DNA of 64,000 nt. Origin: Marchantia polymorpha subsp. ruderalis (lineage: Eukaryota; Streptophyta; Marchantiopsida; Marchantiales; Marchantiaceae). The DNA lies in NCBI GenBank assembly GCA_037833965.1, contig AP031354.1:15168001-15232000 (forward strand), written 5' to 3'. The stretch's first letter is position 1, and every line of letters starts with the position of its first letter. A program made the position numbers and the translations under genes. This document shows positions 22,851-34,926 of the stretch, one piece after another. The notes beneath the pieces were generated by a model, which was given only the letters and a program-made list of their open reading frames with translations, made no database searches and was not told where the DNA came from.

Positions 22851-25800
22851 CGGAACTTTTTAACGAAGGTGATCCAAGCGAGGCATGGTCCCCTTGAGCC
22901 ACCGGCTTACCGGACAGCAGAGCCCGGTGATAGCCAGTACCCGGTCGACGCCCGGACCTGGGAACTCCGGGTTCCTGGGTGAAGGTGACCGGGGGGGGCC
23001 AGGGGATCCCCGATGTGAGGGAGGAGAAAATGACCCGCTACTGACTCGACCCGGGTTTCCTGTAACCTGACCGAGGGACCCTTTGGGGGACCCACTCGAG
23101 CCCACTATGGCGATTAGGGGCCCAATTTGACAATCTCTCGCAGTACAGCACACTCCTCGAGATGTATTAAGTATTTGATAATTGGAGACCTTGTTGACCT
23201 GAGGGATATACGTGACCCAGCAGCACAGTTAACAAGGTCTATTCCCCACATAACGAATCAAAGGAATGCGACCTCCGTGTCTATCTACGAATCCAATCAC
23301 ACTTACTATTTGCCGAAGATGATCCTGTTTCTTTCCCCCATCGAGAATCAAATGCTTCAAGCTGGATGCACAAACTTTTATTGGCAGACATGTAGGGCTA
23401 TGAATCATGGCTTAAGCTGGCTTAATCCTTACATGGCCAACCAGAAACAAACAGAACAGTGTCCTGCTGCATGTCTTGTTCTTCATGCCATTTTTCTACC
23501 TTTTCTGCTCGTGGCACTGCCGTTGTTCTTTTTTCAGGTTCTCCATCGCATGGTCCCTGGTGTCGAGTCAAAGGCTTGGATTCCAAGTGACCTCCCCCCT
23601 CCGCTTCTCACTTAAGCTCGACCGAGTGAGCAGTAGTCCCCTTTTGTACGCTTTGCACAAGTTGCCACCACCAGTACCCCTGGTCGAGTGCATCATGAGC
23701 CCTCAGGAGTCTGCGTTGAACTACTTGATTTTATAACATTTCCCTCGTTGTGCCTCGTTGAAGCCTTGTCGACAGACCCCAACATCCGAACTATATTGGA
23801 AAAAAAATCAAAAATCTTCCACCTATCTTGATCGTGGCGTGTCATCTCATCTCCTAACTCGTGCCTGGTTTTTTATTAACCAGCAGTCTCATAGAATAAA
23901 CGATCGTTATCTAGCGGAATGTTTGTCCATGTCAGTCGACATCTCTAAGAAGACTTGTCATGTTATATCATGTCCTTCGAGTGTCATCCTTTCATTTAAT
24001 AAGACGACATACTTCTTTCCCTTTCTTTACCTGTCTCCATCATCGTGCGAGGTACGAAAATAATGTTTGAAAAAGCGAGCAGAAAATCTACCCTCGGCTG
24101 ACTTATGGACTGTATAACTACCACATATCCCCCATAATCTGTCACATCTATGTTGAAAGCACGACAAGTTTCCATATCCATACGTATCGTCTATTTTTTA
24201 GGCCATGGCTATGGACTATGTACATGGAATGAGTTTGTCCTTTCGGTGCTGGCTATTTTTTTTATTTGATCTTGCCATGACGCCTTTGTTTGGAAGACTC
24301 GGGCAACGAAGTCACCCCGACTTTTATGAAACGTCCAATGCGGTAAAGAGGAACTTCCAAGCAGTCGGAAAATAATTCGTACCATACCCCAAAGAATGAA
24401 AGAAAAACTAAATGAACAACATTTCTATAAAACTCTTGCAGCTATTATTCAGCGATTTTTGAAGACCTCTTATTTATGATTCAAGTTTTTTTATCAGTAC
24501 GTTTGCTCACCTCCTTGCTCACGTAAAAGCCTCGTGTAATGACAAAAAAATGTGAGCGCAAACTAGAGCATAATAATTGACTTCTCTATGCAGTCGGCTC
24601 AATTAGTCATTCACACCCTCCGATCGTCCGAAAGAGGACACGAAGTGTTTCTGATTCACAAAGTCTACAGTCCAACCTCACCCGCGAGGGCAGACTTCAC
24701 CAGGCGAAAATAAGTGTGTTGAAAATCTGAGAAGCGCAGGAGGAATAATCGTTTTAAGAGCAAAATTCAATCGATGTCGTCGACTCCGTCCCAGAACCAG
24801 AACACGGCGTGGGGGTGGAGGAGGAAGATGAACCTGTACAGGAACGCACATTCTATCCGTCCTGGATCTGATCCGCCCTGAGGCCCGAGAAGAGGATTGC
24901 CTGCAACATGTGCATGCAGTGGGAAACGAAAGGGAATGAAGGGGAATGAAAGGGAGGGGAGGGGAGGGGAGGGGGAGGGGGAGGAAATGGAATGGAATGA
25001 AATGAAATGCATGGTCGTTCAGAGCGTGGAATTACCGGGCGAGGGAGAGAGAGGGAAGAGCGGATAACACTGAGCGAGGGGTGGCCTGGCAAGCCACTGT
25101 GCCGGAGGCAGCACGCTTGGAAGACGACAAGAAAATGCTGTGCCTCAATGCTTTTTATACCGAACATGAAATCTACAAGGTAGATTTGTTAAGAAAAAGC
25201 AGAACATTCAACAAAAGCGTAACGCCTAAGACTAAACCCCAGGAACGAAGCAACGTATTGTACATAACAACAACAGCAACAGTGTACATGGAACAACAGA
25301 CGAACACAGAGATGAATGGAGAAAAGCAGCCGAATGCAAGTAGTTGCTGCATGCAAGCGGACAACCAGGACTTGCAGATTTTTACCATGTGCTCGGGCAT
25401 TGGCGGAAATAATAGATTTATGGTGATGATTGAAACATGCCTGGTTTTGTTGAGCTTGGCTGTTACCCAGATGATAATGAAGCGCGAGAGGAGGCCCATT
25501 GGTCCCCGGGGCAACTTCATGGCCGCTACAGTCTAGTCTCGATTGCGGAGTATGATCTTCGCTGGACTCGATCCGATTGATTTGCGCCCGGGCTGGCTTC
25601 ATTCCATTAGCCCTGCCAGCCCAGCCATCCATCCATCCATCCATGGCTCCCTCTCTCTCTCTTTCTCTCCTTGCTGCGGCACTTTTCTCTTCCCCCTTTT
25701 CTCCCCACTGTTGGTTGACCGGGTGCGGAAGAAACGAACGCTGCTCGCGGGCAGCGGAGGCACCTAACGCTCGCTCATCCGCCCCCAACCCCCTCCTGTC

Positions 25801-25853
25801 CCTCAGACCGGACTCGCGAGGCGGAACACAGCGTACCGCTGCCTCCCCGCCCC

Positions 25854-25909
25854 GGGGCTGGGACTGGGACTGGGGCTGGGGCTGGGACCGGGACGGGGAC
25901 GGGGGCTGG
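25854..25909 (+). repeat. GGGGCT/GGGACT array
   Basis: About nine related hexamers (GGGGCT, GGGACT, GGGACC, GGGACG) form the longest array of this type in the window. It has many G3-G4 tracts and high quadruplex potential on the plus strand. Confidence 0.9.
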
Positions 25910-26161
25910 ATGGATCGCAGCGGGTCGTGTCGAGAGGTCGGTGAAAGTTGGCACGTCGGGGGTTGCTCTCCGTCGCAACATAACATGGCAAGATGCTCTC
26001 TCGCGCCTCGCTTCGCAGCGCACGAGATGGCCCGACACGTGGTCGCGATCCGAGTTTCGATGTCGAATGAGGTGATCACAGCGAGATGAGATGGGACTCA
26101 TCGACGCGAGGGGCCTCGATGAAGAAGTCGGCACGTTGGGGTTGGGGCTTGGGCTGAGGGC

Positions 26162-26650
26162 ATGGCTCTCGCAGAAGAAACATTTGGCCTGCGCGCGAGA
26201 GTGTTTCTATGTGACGCCCATTCTCATGACAAGAAAAGATCTCGAAGCGATGGGGGGGGAGCCTCGACCATATGTGGGCACGTCCAGATTGGCGTCGTCG
26301 GTTTGGGCTGGCATGAGTTTCTTCTCTTCATGCAAGATGCTCTTGGAGAAGTTGCATTTGGCGCTGAGCCCATATCCAGCCTCTCATTCACCCCAATGTC
26401 AAATGATCTTGCGACAACAAAGAACGAAGCCTTTGTTGGCGGGTTTGTTGATCATATCAACAAGTTTGTCCCGGTTGGTGATGGATACTGCTCTCCAGGA
26501 TTGACTGAACCCGCCATCATTGTCTTTACCCCGACGTGCTCTGCTCTGCTCGTTCTCTTTGGGATCGATGCCCGCGTCCAGAGGAACGCCCTAGATACCA
26601 ACCCCTCCCCCTCCTCCACTTCCCCTCCTTTGCTTTTTGCAAACATTTGA
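26162..26650 (+). CDS. Unassigned ORF, 162 aa
   Basis: This frame of 162 residues starts MALAEETFGL, and its central 100 residues have balanced, protein-like composition (for example TTKNEAFVGGFVDHINKF), unlike the surrounding low-complexity frames. I do not recognise a domain. It ends in a serine/proline tail that runs into repetitive DNA. An overlapping frame (26091-26504) is also open, so chance openness in GC-rich DNA is a real alternative. It could equally be a decayed gene fragment. No introns or partner exons were found. Confidence 0.3.
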   Translation: MALAEETFGLRARVFLCDAHSHDKKRSRSDGGGASTICGHVQIGVVGLGWHEFLLFMQDALGEVAFGAEPISSLSFTPMSNDLATTKNEAFVGGFVDHINKFVPVGDGYCSPGLTEPAIIVFTPTCSALLVLFGIDARVQRNALDTNPSPSSTSPPLLFANI

Positions 26651-27128
26651 ACGGTGGGAACATTCGGTTACAAGAGACATAGATGCTCTAATCGAAAAGC
26701 GACTGTGCACTCCAAATGTGTGTGCGAGCGATTCTGACTAGGAACGAGCGAGCGAGTGAGTTCATATGAGGTCTGGTACACAGCACTCGATCTGAGCCAC
26801 AAGCCACCTCTCGTATCATAACCTGATGTGTGCTCCACATTTCATGAGTAGACAGCCGCGAGACCTTTAGGCGACAGGGGGGTGTCGAGACGTGCACCCC
26901 CAAGAACTCATGCGCTTCCCACTGTCCCAAAAGCTCTGCAAAAGAGACCGCGCCAGGAAGGAAGTAGGGAAGAGAAGGTTGGGTTACTGCAAGCACCGAG
27001 CATTCCGGTGTCTGCGTCTACGCCCATAAAGCGAGCGTGAAACAAAGCTGGGTTTGGGGGGTGGGGGTGGGGTGTCGGGGGTCGGAAAAAGCTTCTGTGC
27101 GAGAGCATCGAGTCCAGAGGAGGGACGA

Positions 27129-27157
27129 GGGTGGGGGTGGGGGTCGGGGTCGGGGTA
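27129..27157 (+). repeat. GGGGGT/GGGGTC array
   Basis: Five G-tracts of four to five bases, separated by T or TC, on the plus strand. Confidence 0.85.
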
Positions 27158-27245
27158 GACGAGGCATTTCTCCATGATGCTCTCTGCGCAGGCCCTGGGA
27201 AATCATTGATAGGGATGATTTACGAGAGAGCGGGTGGAGGGAGAC

Positions 27246-27304
27246 CAAGCCCCAAGCCCAAGCCCAAGCCCCAGGCCCTAAGGCCCCAGCCCCCAGCCCC
27301 CAGT
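27246..27304 (-). repeat. CCCAAG/CCCCAG array, G-rich on minus strand
   Basis: About nine related units of CCCAAGC, CCCCAGC and CCCTAAG lie only 90 bases from the plus-strand G-rich array at 27129, so both strands of this 180-bp segment carry clustered G-tracts. Confidence 0.85.
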
Positions 27305-27445
27305 CCAGCCTAACAGTAGAGGGAGGAACTAGATCCAGTGCGAACGGTCGAGCTTGTGGGGCACCCCCAACGCGGTCAGCCAACCACAACAGTCGCGGAG
27401 ATTGTAAATGAATCATGGGACAAATTATTTGGCGACATTAGTCCC

Positions 27446-27470
27446 ATCCCCAGCCCCAGTCCCAGTCCCC
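27446..27470 (-). repeat. CCCCAG/CCCAGT array
   Basis: Four to five C-tracts with AG or AGT spacers; the G-rich strand is minus. Confidence 0.8.
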
Positions 27471-27743
27471 TCGCGGCTAGAGCGAGAACGGTAGATAGAT
27501 AGCCGATAGACTTTGACTGCGAGCAGACGGCGACGCTAGGAGGACGACGGAGAGAGAGGACAACCATCATGAGCGACGATCGGTGGCGATAGGAATGGAG
27601 CCAAGTGAGAAAGATATTTCCAGCATGTAATCCTGCTTCCCGGGGCCAGGAAGATTGGATTTGCATGCGCATTTTTGCCTTCCGACTAAGAAAAGATTTG
27701 GGGTAAACCAAATCGTGCACATGTCCCTTGTATGCTTGTGGAT

Positions 27744-27745
<2 letters not shown>

Positions 27746-27795
<50 letters not shown>
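27746..27795 (+). repeat. Compound (TC)n(AC)n microsatellite
   Basis: About 33 bases of TC pass directly into about 17 bases of AC with no interruption. Confidence 0.95.
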
Positions 27796-29668
27796 TGCTC
27801 CTCATTGACAGGGGGTTGTGTGTTTGTGTGGGTTATAGTGGAACATAATTCAGTGCTAACCAAAACAACCTCATCCTTTTGAGTGAGTCAAGCGGCTACC
27901 GTGGCCGTCTTACTCCCTGGACCACGGCCTTGTTTTACCTCCTGAATCAGATCAGACGAGGGCCTTTACGCTCATTCCATCTCAGAAGTCGTACTTTGAA
28001 TGTGGCTTGCTTCTGGGCACTGGCGAAGGAGGAGAGGTGCGAAATGCGGATCTAGTCCAATGTGACGAAATTTCTCGGAAGCTTGGGGCCCGGAGAACAG
28101 AGGACTTCCTGGTCGCTCTTGGGGCAACACACATGCTCTAACTTCCACTAACGAGCTTGAGATTGTAAAGACGATGCGTGTAATGGAATAACGGTGAGAA
28201 TTTTCTCATGCCCGAGACTCCAGAGAGACCAAATCGCACAGCAACATGATTTGCACGTGAAGCGAAATGACCTCGTTCGGGTTTTTGCACACTAATGAGT
28301 CTACATTCTTCGCTTCTGCCTTTCGCGGCAGCTTCTTCTTCCATTGATTGATAAGATAGCGAGGGATGGGATGGAATGGGATGCCATGGGATGGGACTCT
28401 GAGTGAAGATCATGATAACAAGCTCGAGCCACTTGAGGACCACATAAACAAAAGTCAATCAACTTTATCTCAAATCTCAAGTTTATTATGTGTGGAGTTT
28501 AGGGTCTAACCGCGGAAAAAGTCGAGGTCGCCTATCGACTCCGTGACATCAGTCCTACATCACGTTAATCAATACGCATTTGCTTTTGTCAAATTCCATC
28601 AACCTGTCAAATCTCCAGACTTGGCCTCGATAACCCCATCGCATCAACTTGAATCAGACGAACAAACTTGAAGGAGAAGTTAGTTCTGCTTCTTCTCTTC
28701 TCTTTTTCTTTACCTCTTTTGCTTTTCTTTTATTTCCATTCCTTTCCTTTCCTTCCCTTTCATTCACCTTTCACATCCCCGGGACATCTGTCGAAGTCAT
28801 CGAGGGTGAAGGGCCAATCACGCGCCATCATTTCCGGTTAAAAGTCTCGCTTCACCTCACTTCAGATGCAATTCCTCCGGGGTCATTCATTATTCACGTC
28901 CCACCAAACAAAATTGCAAGCAGCCCCCATGAGTCACGACAGAGCATGCTAGGCTTGCGCACCAAACCAAAATGACCCTGATTCCCAAGCAGGCAAAGAG
29001 GGAAACAGAATCGCACAAGTTTTCACAGTTATGGGCGAGGGAAAGGACCGCTCCTCGGGCTCCTACAAGATCACTCCTACCAATACATGGGCGCACTCAC
29101 CTCGCAGCCATCCGCCCCTCTTTTGTGAAGCACTTACGTTCGCCCGAACCAAGTACCAATTTCGCGAACCCCGACTCCATCCATTGGCCCCAATCTCCCC
29201 CTCCCCCTCCCCTCCCCTTCCCTCCATTCCCTCCATTCCCCCGACCCAGCTCCAACGGCCACAGCAGATGCAGCAGTCGCCCAAGAAGGAAAGCGAGGCT
29301 GGTCGGTCGACGAGAGGAGAGGGAGAGGAGATTGGAGCACAATCTGTGGGCGAGGACGAAAACATGGCTAGGGCAAAGGAGGCGAACATGTGCACCGAAC
29401 GAGAACGAAGAAGGTCCGGAGAGGCGGGCGGGCGGAGATGGATCCGAGCGCATTAAAGACGAGGGACGAGGCACGCAACAATAAATGGATATGCGGTCAC
29501 CGTCTCTTCCTCGTTGTCTGTCCGAGGGGAGATGGGAGATCGAAGCCATCGTACAACGGGGAGAGAAGAATTAGATGAGGTATCTATTCATTGACTGCTA
29601 ATGCGACTCGTACCCGCCCGCGCCTGGAGGTTCTCGTACCGTATGCGGTAGCGGGCGACAGGACGATC

Positions 29669-29706
29669 CGGGGCTGGGGCTGGGGCTTGGGCTTGGGCTT
29701 GGGCTT
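29669..29706 (+). repeat. GGGGCT to GGGCTT array
   Basis: The array starts with GGGGCT units and shifts to GGGCTT units, showing spread of a variant within the array. Confidence 0.9.
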
Positions 29707-30312
29707 ACAAGAACCATTTGCCCCCAGGCGTGGCGTGAATCCCGTCCACGGGATGACGCCGATGCCGTTTGCCGGCAGATGCCGGCTCTTTGTCCAACAT
29801 TGCCACACCCGAGCGAGTGAGGGTTCGAAGCCCCGCCCGGTCCCGGCCCTGGCCCCCTGCCTTTCGGAACCGGTCCCGCTCCCGGTCCCATTCGGCGTAG
29901 AATCAGGTTCCATGAACTGCTTTGGCGTCGACGTCAACGCGAGTCGTGACCTTGACATGCCAACGTGACGGCGGGGCCCGCCGCGCCCGACCAATCTGAG
30001 CCCCGAGCTGGGCTGCCCGGCCCGCCCCGGCCCGGGCGGCCTACCCCCCCTGGACCTGGGCTTTCTGCCTGCCCGGATGTTGTTGATTCCAATCAGCGGG
30101 AAGATTGACGGCCCCACCGGGTCATGGTCATGTCGCGGGCATGGCATGGCATGTCAGCTCTGTCTGTCTGCTCGCCTGCCTGCGTGCCTGTCTAGCCCTG
30201 CCCTGCCCGGCCTGCGACTACCCTCCTCGGCGCCGGACCGCTTCCGCGGCAGGGCCTCGAGCGTCGCGATAGGAATGCATCTTTTGGCGACTTGGATGGG
30301 CCTCTCAGGGAC

Positions 30313-30330
30313 GGGGCTGGGGCTGGGGCT
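30313..30330 (+). repeat. GGGGCT array
   Basis: Three perfect GGGGCT units on the plus strand. Confidence 0.9.
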
Positions 30331-30907
30331 GTAGGCGCTCGCTCCATAATATACATGTACCTGTATTGCGCGCTCTGATTCTGATACGGGCGTGGGGCCC
30401 CCGCCCCGTCGCGCGTCCTGTCAGGGCGCGACTTCGGCTTCACTTTGGCGGAGCCGCCGATAGAGATCATGGAATCTGACCCTTGCCACTGCCCCCCGCA
30501 CTGCCCCTGTGGACTTGTCGTTTTCCGCCCGGACTGAGCCCCCTGCGATCTGTCTGCCTGCCCGACCCGCTGGTCTCGTGACGTCCTTTCGCTTTATCCC
30601 TTCTCCTCGCCTGTCCTCTTCCCCCGTACCGGACGGAGCCCGAGGCTCCACTTGACCGAGCCTACCCAACGGGCTCCGAGCCAGGCAGGCAGGCAGGCTG
30701 GCTGGCGCTCATCTCTACGCGTTGCTTTCCGCCCGCTCCATGGCCCCCCCTGCGCCCTCACTGCCCGACCCGACCCGGTGAAACGCACAGCCCCCGCTGC
30801 GCGCCCTTTTCACTTTCCCCGCGATCTTGCCACCTCCTCGCTCCTGCTCCCGCTTCCCGACCCTCGGCACTCCCCGTTTCCGGCCGGTCGGCGATGTGTG
30901 GAGGTCG

Positions 30908-30935
30908 CCCAGCCCAAGCCCAAGCCCAGGCCCCG
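30908..30935 (-). repeat. CCCAAG array
   Basis: CCCAGCCCAAGCCCAAGCCC and following bases, the complement of the GGGCTT units seen at 29669. Confidence 0.8.
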
Positions 30936-31599
30936 CAGGCGAGCGAAGCCATAAGCAAGCCCAGACCCTGATCTTGTTGCGCATGAATCTTTAATGCCCT
31001 AACGATATTCCTTTAACTCGTCGCCGGGTTTGATTACGGACTCGTTTCCTTAATGCCGCTGGCCTTCGCCGGGAGATCGGCCCTTATTTATTGGATTAAT
31101 GATGAAGCCCAGCGCAAGTGGACTGCCTGCCACTCCTGATCGGCCATTGGCCCGGAGGCCTGGATCGGGGCCCCCCACCATCTTTGTCTTCCTTCGGCTT
31201 TGGCCCCTTCGTTCCACACGCACGTCTATATTTATCTTGGTTTCCGGCTGTGGAACAACCTCTTCATGTCGACGTGAGCCCCTGGAAGCTCGCTTCCCCT
31301 CGCTTCCCTTTCCCAGTCCCAGTCCATGTTGTGAACGTTCTCCGGCAGTATCTCGCCACCTCGGCCTCAAGTACGGGGCCATCGCCCACCGGTTTCATTG
31401 TCATTTGTCATAAACCATTTTCATTCTATTCTTCGATCGGTCCGGCTGATAACGACTCCTCGCGCTGTGTTCCATAGATCCTCTCCCAAGTATGATTTGC
31501 CTCTGACGCGAGCAGATTTTCTACCCCAACATGGTTCCTCATCTTCACCGCATCATGTTTTGCTCGGAATGCTACATTATCCAATTTCGTAAGAATCTC

Positions 31600-34080
31600 T
31601 TGCTCTCTTTGATTTCTCAACTGTTTCCCATCTCGTTCCTCTAAGCATTACAAACCCGTCATCAAACCATGATTCCCTTTTTTCCTTGTAATATTCCCGC
31701 AATGCAATGCGTTCATTCACTGGCGTTGTCATGTCGTATTACCAACACTTGTACAGCTGTTGGTAATACGAGATTCTGTGACTCCATCGCGAAGACATCC
31801 ATCTCGACACAATGCTCAGGTCAGTTCCTTTTGATGAATATCTAACCAATTTCAAGTGCCAATTAAAACGGTTATAATGCGAAAAAATTCATTCCGTGTG
31901 GAGAGCGCTAATTCTTTCTAGTGTTCATTAATATTTTCTTAATCTTTTACGGTACATTTTCTGGCATGAAAAGATGTTGAAAAGTTGGTTTTGATTAGCC
32001 AGTTTGACAACATGCATTCCCCTTGAGGTTTCTACTTTTATCATATCTCATCATACGTTTATTACGACTTGGCTCAAATATAATTCCGTCTTACAATATA
32101 TCTAGGTGTAATTGAAAAAATAAAAATCTCCCATCCATATTCGAATTCCTCCTCTCGTGCTTTCTGATATTTACAAACTTATCACATAACACGACGAGCA
32201 AGATAAAATGTGTGCAATGAAAAATTGAAATGTTTGAGGAATATTTTCTTCCGGCTTTTTATACTCCAACATGTTAACAGACAAAATATCCACTGTTGTG
32301 TTTTACATAATGATCCTCGAATAAACATATAATGAAAATAATAAGTTTACATTTGAATAAGAAATAAATAATGAGGATGGCAAGTATTTTTCAGTAAATA
32401 CGCAATTTAAATATATACACAGAAAATATAAAATAATATGAAAGCAAGAATATAAATTTTAGACAATGAAAGTATTCAAAATCTCGTAACTTTTTTGATT
32501 GAAACTATTCGTTCATTGTATTCAGTCTTTCATCCATGTCTTCAGTGTAAATACCCACTTGATAGAATATTCAAAAAAATGAAATTGAGCTCCTTGGCTA
32601 CATAAAAATAACAAAGAGAAAAAATAAATTCAATCTAATAATTTCAAGACTGAGATAATGTAGACAGAAACTTGCAATCTATCAATAAACTGACAAAAAA
32701 TTATGAAATTCAAACGAATAAACTACAAGAATTTGTACATTAGGGGAGTCAATATGAAGTTGGTAAATATGATGAAGATTGACACATACCAGTTACAATT
32801 TAAACATAAATAATTTTTTAAAATTTTTTAAAATAAAAAGATTATTCCAACCATCAAATCTTGAAATGTCAATTAATTTCTTAATTTTAAAAAATAAATA
32901 ATACCGAAATTTTACAAGTGAATTTTTTTTTATCCAATAATAATTTGCATTCATCACAACGGGTTAGCTTGTTAAATTCAAGACACAATTATGCTTAAAT
33001 TATTATATCTTAAATCTTATGTTGAACATGTTTGGGATTTGATTTGAAAATTTGATAGAAAAATGTAAATTTATTTCCTCAAATGAATGTACATAAACCA
33101 AAAAACAATTTAAATTTTGATGTACATAGATACATAAAATTTTCACACCGTATTTTATTGACGGTGGTGAAAATGTATGTAAAAGTTTTCACTCAATTTC
33201 ACTTCTTATGATGACAGAGATTAGGCGATTTTCCAGAGTTTTATCCTATTAATATTTTATTTTTAAAAAAATGAATGAATTGAGATGTTCATAGACTTGA
33301 TTTAAATTATCCTCCAAATCTAACTATTCATTAATCTATAACCTAAGTTTGAAAGATAACTTGGAACTTCTTTCTGAAATAATCCAGGATGAGACACATG
33401 AATAAAAGTTTTTATTCAATAAAATTACTATGCTTCATAAGATAAGAAGTTATAACACCATGATTCAATTTTGTATGTTTCTTCCCTGTAGAAACTTAGA
33501 ATGATCTACTACAAACAATAATTGCTAGTTTTATTTGGGTCTCTTGACGCATAGCAGAGTTAACATTACTAATGTTACATTTAAACTCAAGACTTGAAGT
33601 CGTGCAACTATTCACGAGCTTTAGAGATGGGTTACCAAGTACCAATTTCCAGATATTAATACATCGTCTTCTCATTTGAACACTTGCATCGAAATGAATT
33701 GAGATCTGAAAAATTTATGTAGAGGGTGCGATCCAAGCGACGGTATTATAGAAAATACGGATGCTTTATCTAGATATGAATCGTGCAAAGTAATACTCAC
33801 AATTTGACATTCGTGTATGATTTGGTATGAAAATGGGGGAATAACACGACGAAGAGGAGCAATGATAATGAGAAGTCATGAAGGGCATGCGGGAGAAGAA
33901 CTCGACAAAGCTCGACAAAGTCAAACAAAGCGCTTTAAGCTGCAATAACTCGAATTACGCTGGGACGACAATTAAGAAGGAAAGCAGAAGGGCGAGAAAT
34001 ACCGAAAGATAACGAGCCAATAATTACCGGCAAAGAACACTCAATTGCATAATATCTTCGTCTTGCCACTAGCTCGACGG
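31600..34080. other. AT-rich, gene-empty block
   Basis: A+T-rich DNA with many A and T runs and no usable open frame. The switch from GC-rich DNA on the left is abrupt, over a few hundred bases. It contains one clean hairpin (31735-31770). Confidence 0.7.
31735..31770. repeat. Hairpin, 13-bp perfect arms, 10-nt loop
   Basis: The arms CGTATTACCAACA and TGTTGGTAATACG are perfectly complementary around the loop CTTGTACAGC. No flanking target duplication was seen. Confidence 0.85.
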
Positions 34081-34798
34081 CCATGCATGTGGTCAAGATC
34101 ATGATGATGACGGCCTCGAGTCGTTAGTAGTCAACGGAAGCCGCGGCAGCAGGAGCAGTAGCAGAGGCAGAGGCAGAGCTGGAGGGCGAAATGGAAATGG
34201 CGACGACGAGATTTGAAGAAGCGAGGGAGAGGGATAGGGAGGGAGATATGGAGATGGCGATGATGAGGGAGGCGGGGAATGTTCCTCTCACGAGAGGACA
34301 AAATCTGCTTTGGTCCAAAACACATTAACACCCTCTGGAACAGAAGTTTGTTATGATGATGATGATTTTCATGTCCCAAGGGAGCGAGGAAGCGAGCGAT
34401 GGAGGGAGCGAGCGATTGACGAGGCCAGAAGCCAATCCGAGCCCAGCAGCAGCAGCAGCAGGAGGGAGGGGGGGAGTCATGAAGACATGGTGGCTGCTTT
34501 CTTTAGCTTTCTTGTCTAAAGAAAGCACGCAGAGCTCAGAGTCTCAGAGTCTACGAGCGAGAGCTTGAGAGAGAGAGAGAGAGAGAGATGGAGGTGGAAC
34601 TTGTGAAGGAAGAGGAGTTGTGGATTTGATTCACGAGGGCATGTAGTGAGGGGAGCACCGTATCCAGGGTTTAGGGTTCGCAGGATAAAGTTCGCAGCAG
34701 CGTGCATGAGCATGAGCATGAGGATCAGCATGAGCCGAGCCTCCGTAATCATGATTCGATCTGCTGCCGGGCATAATGAATTTCTCTCACAGACAGAT

Positions 34799-34827
34799 GC
34801 TTAAGCTACTTAAGCTACTTAAGCTAC
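34799..34827 (+). repeat. 9-bp tandem repeat (CTTAAGCTA)x3
   Basis: Three adjoining copies of a unit containing the palindrome CTTAAG. Confidence 0.85.
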
Positions 34828-34898
34828 GGTAGAGGGACTGTGGTCGTAGTCGTAGTATTGTAGGCTTGGGGTGGAGTTGAATGGAGTGTAGAGGATTA

Positions 34899-34926
34899 GG
34901 GGGAAGGGGGAAGGGGGAAGGGGGAA
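34899..34926 (+). repeat. (GGGGGAA)x4 minisatellite
   Basis: Four perfect 7-bp units; four G5 tracts could form a quadruplex. Confidence 0.9.

Larger units (their letters stand above)
18520..26090. other. GC-rich intergenic DNA dense in microsatellites
   Basis: I see no recognisable protein or RNA gene. The frames here are serine/proline/leucine/arginine-rich artefacts. The segment contains runs of ATCC (19518-19553), AG (19921-19936, 20034-20051), GTTC (21039-21058), CTG (21275-21291, 21330-21350), GGCT (21531-21570), GAGG (21653-21677), GTGA/ATGA (22813-22850), GGAAT/GGGGA-rich DNA (24925-25010) and a GGGACT/GGGGCT array (25854-25909). An imperfect inverted repeat around AGACCTTGTTGAC lies at 23186-23240. 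Confidence 0.55.
26660..31600. other. GC-rich intergenic DNA with hexamer arrays
   Basis: No recognisable gene. The region contains the densest set of GGGGCT-like arrays on both strands (27129-27157, 27246-27304, 27446-27470, 29669-29706, 30313-30330, 30908-30935), a compound TC/AC microsatellite and many short direct repeats. The open frames are low-complexity. Confidence 0.55.

Noticed and set aside
23186..23240. Inverted repeat AGACCTTGTTGAC as a transposon
   Set aside because: Only 55 bp long, one mismatch in 13, no flanking duplication; treated as a chance hairpin.
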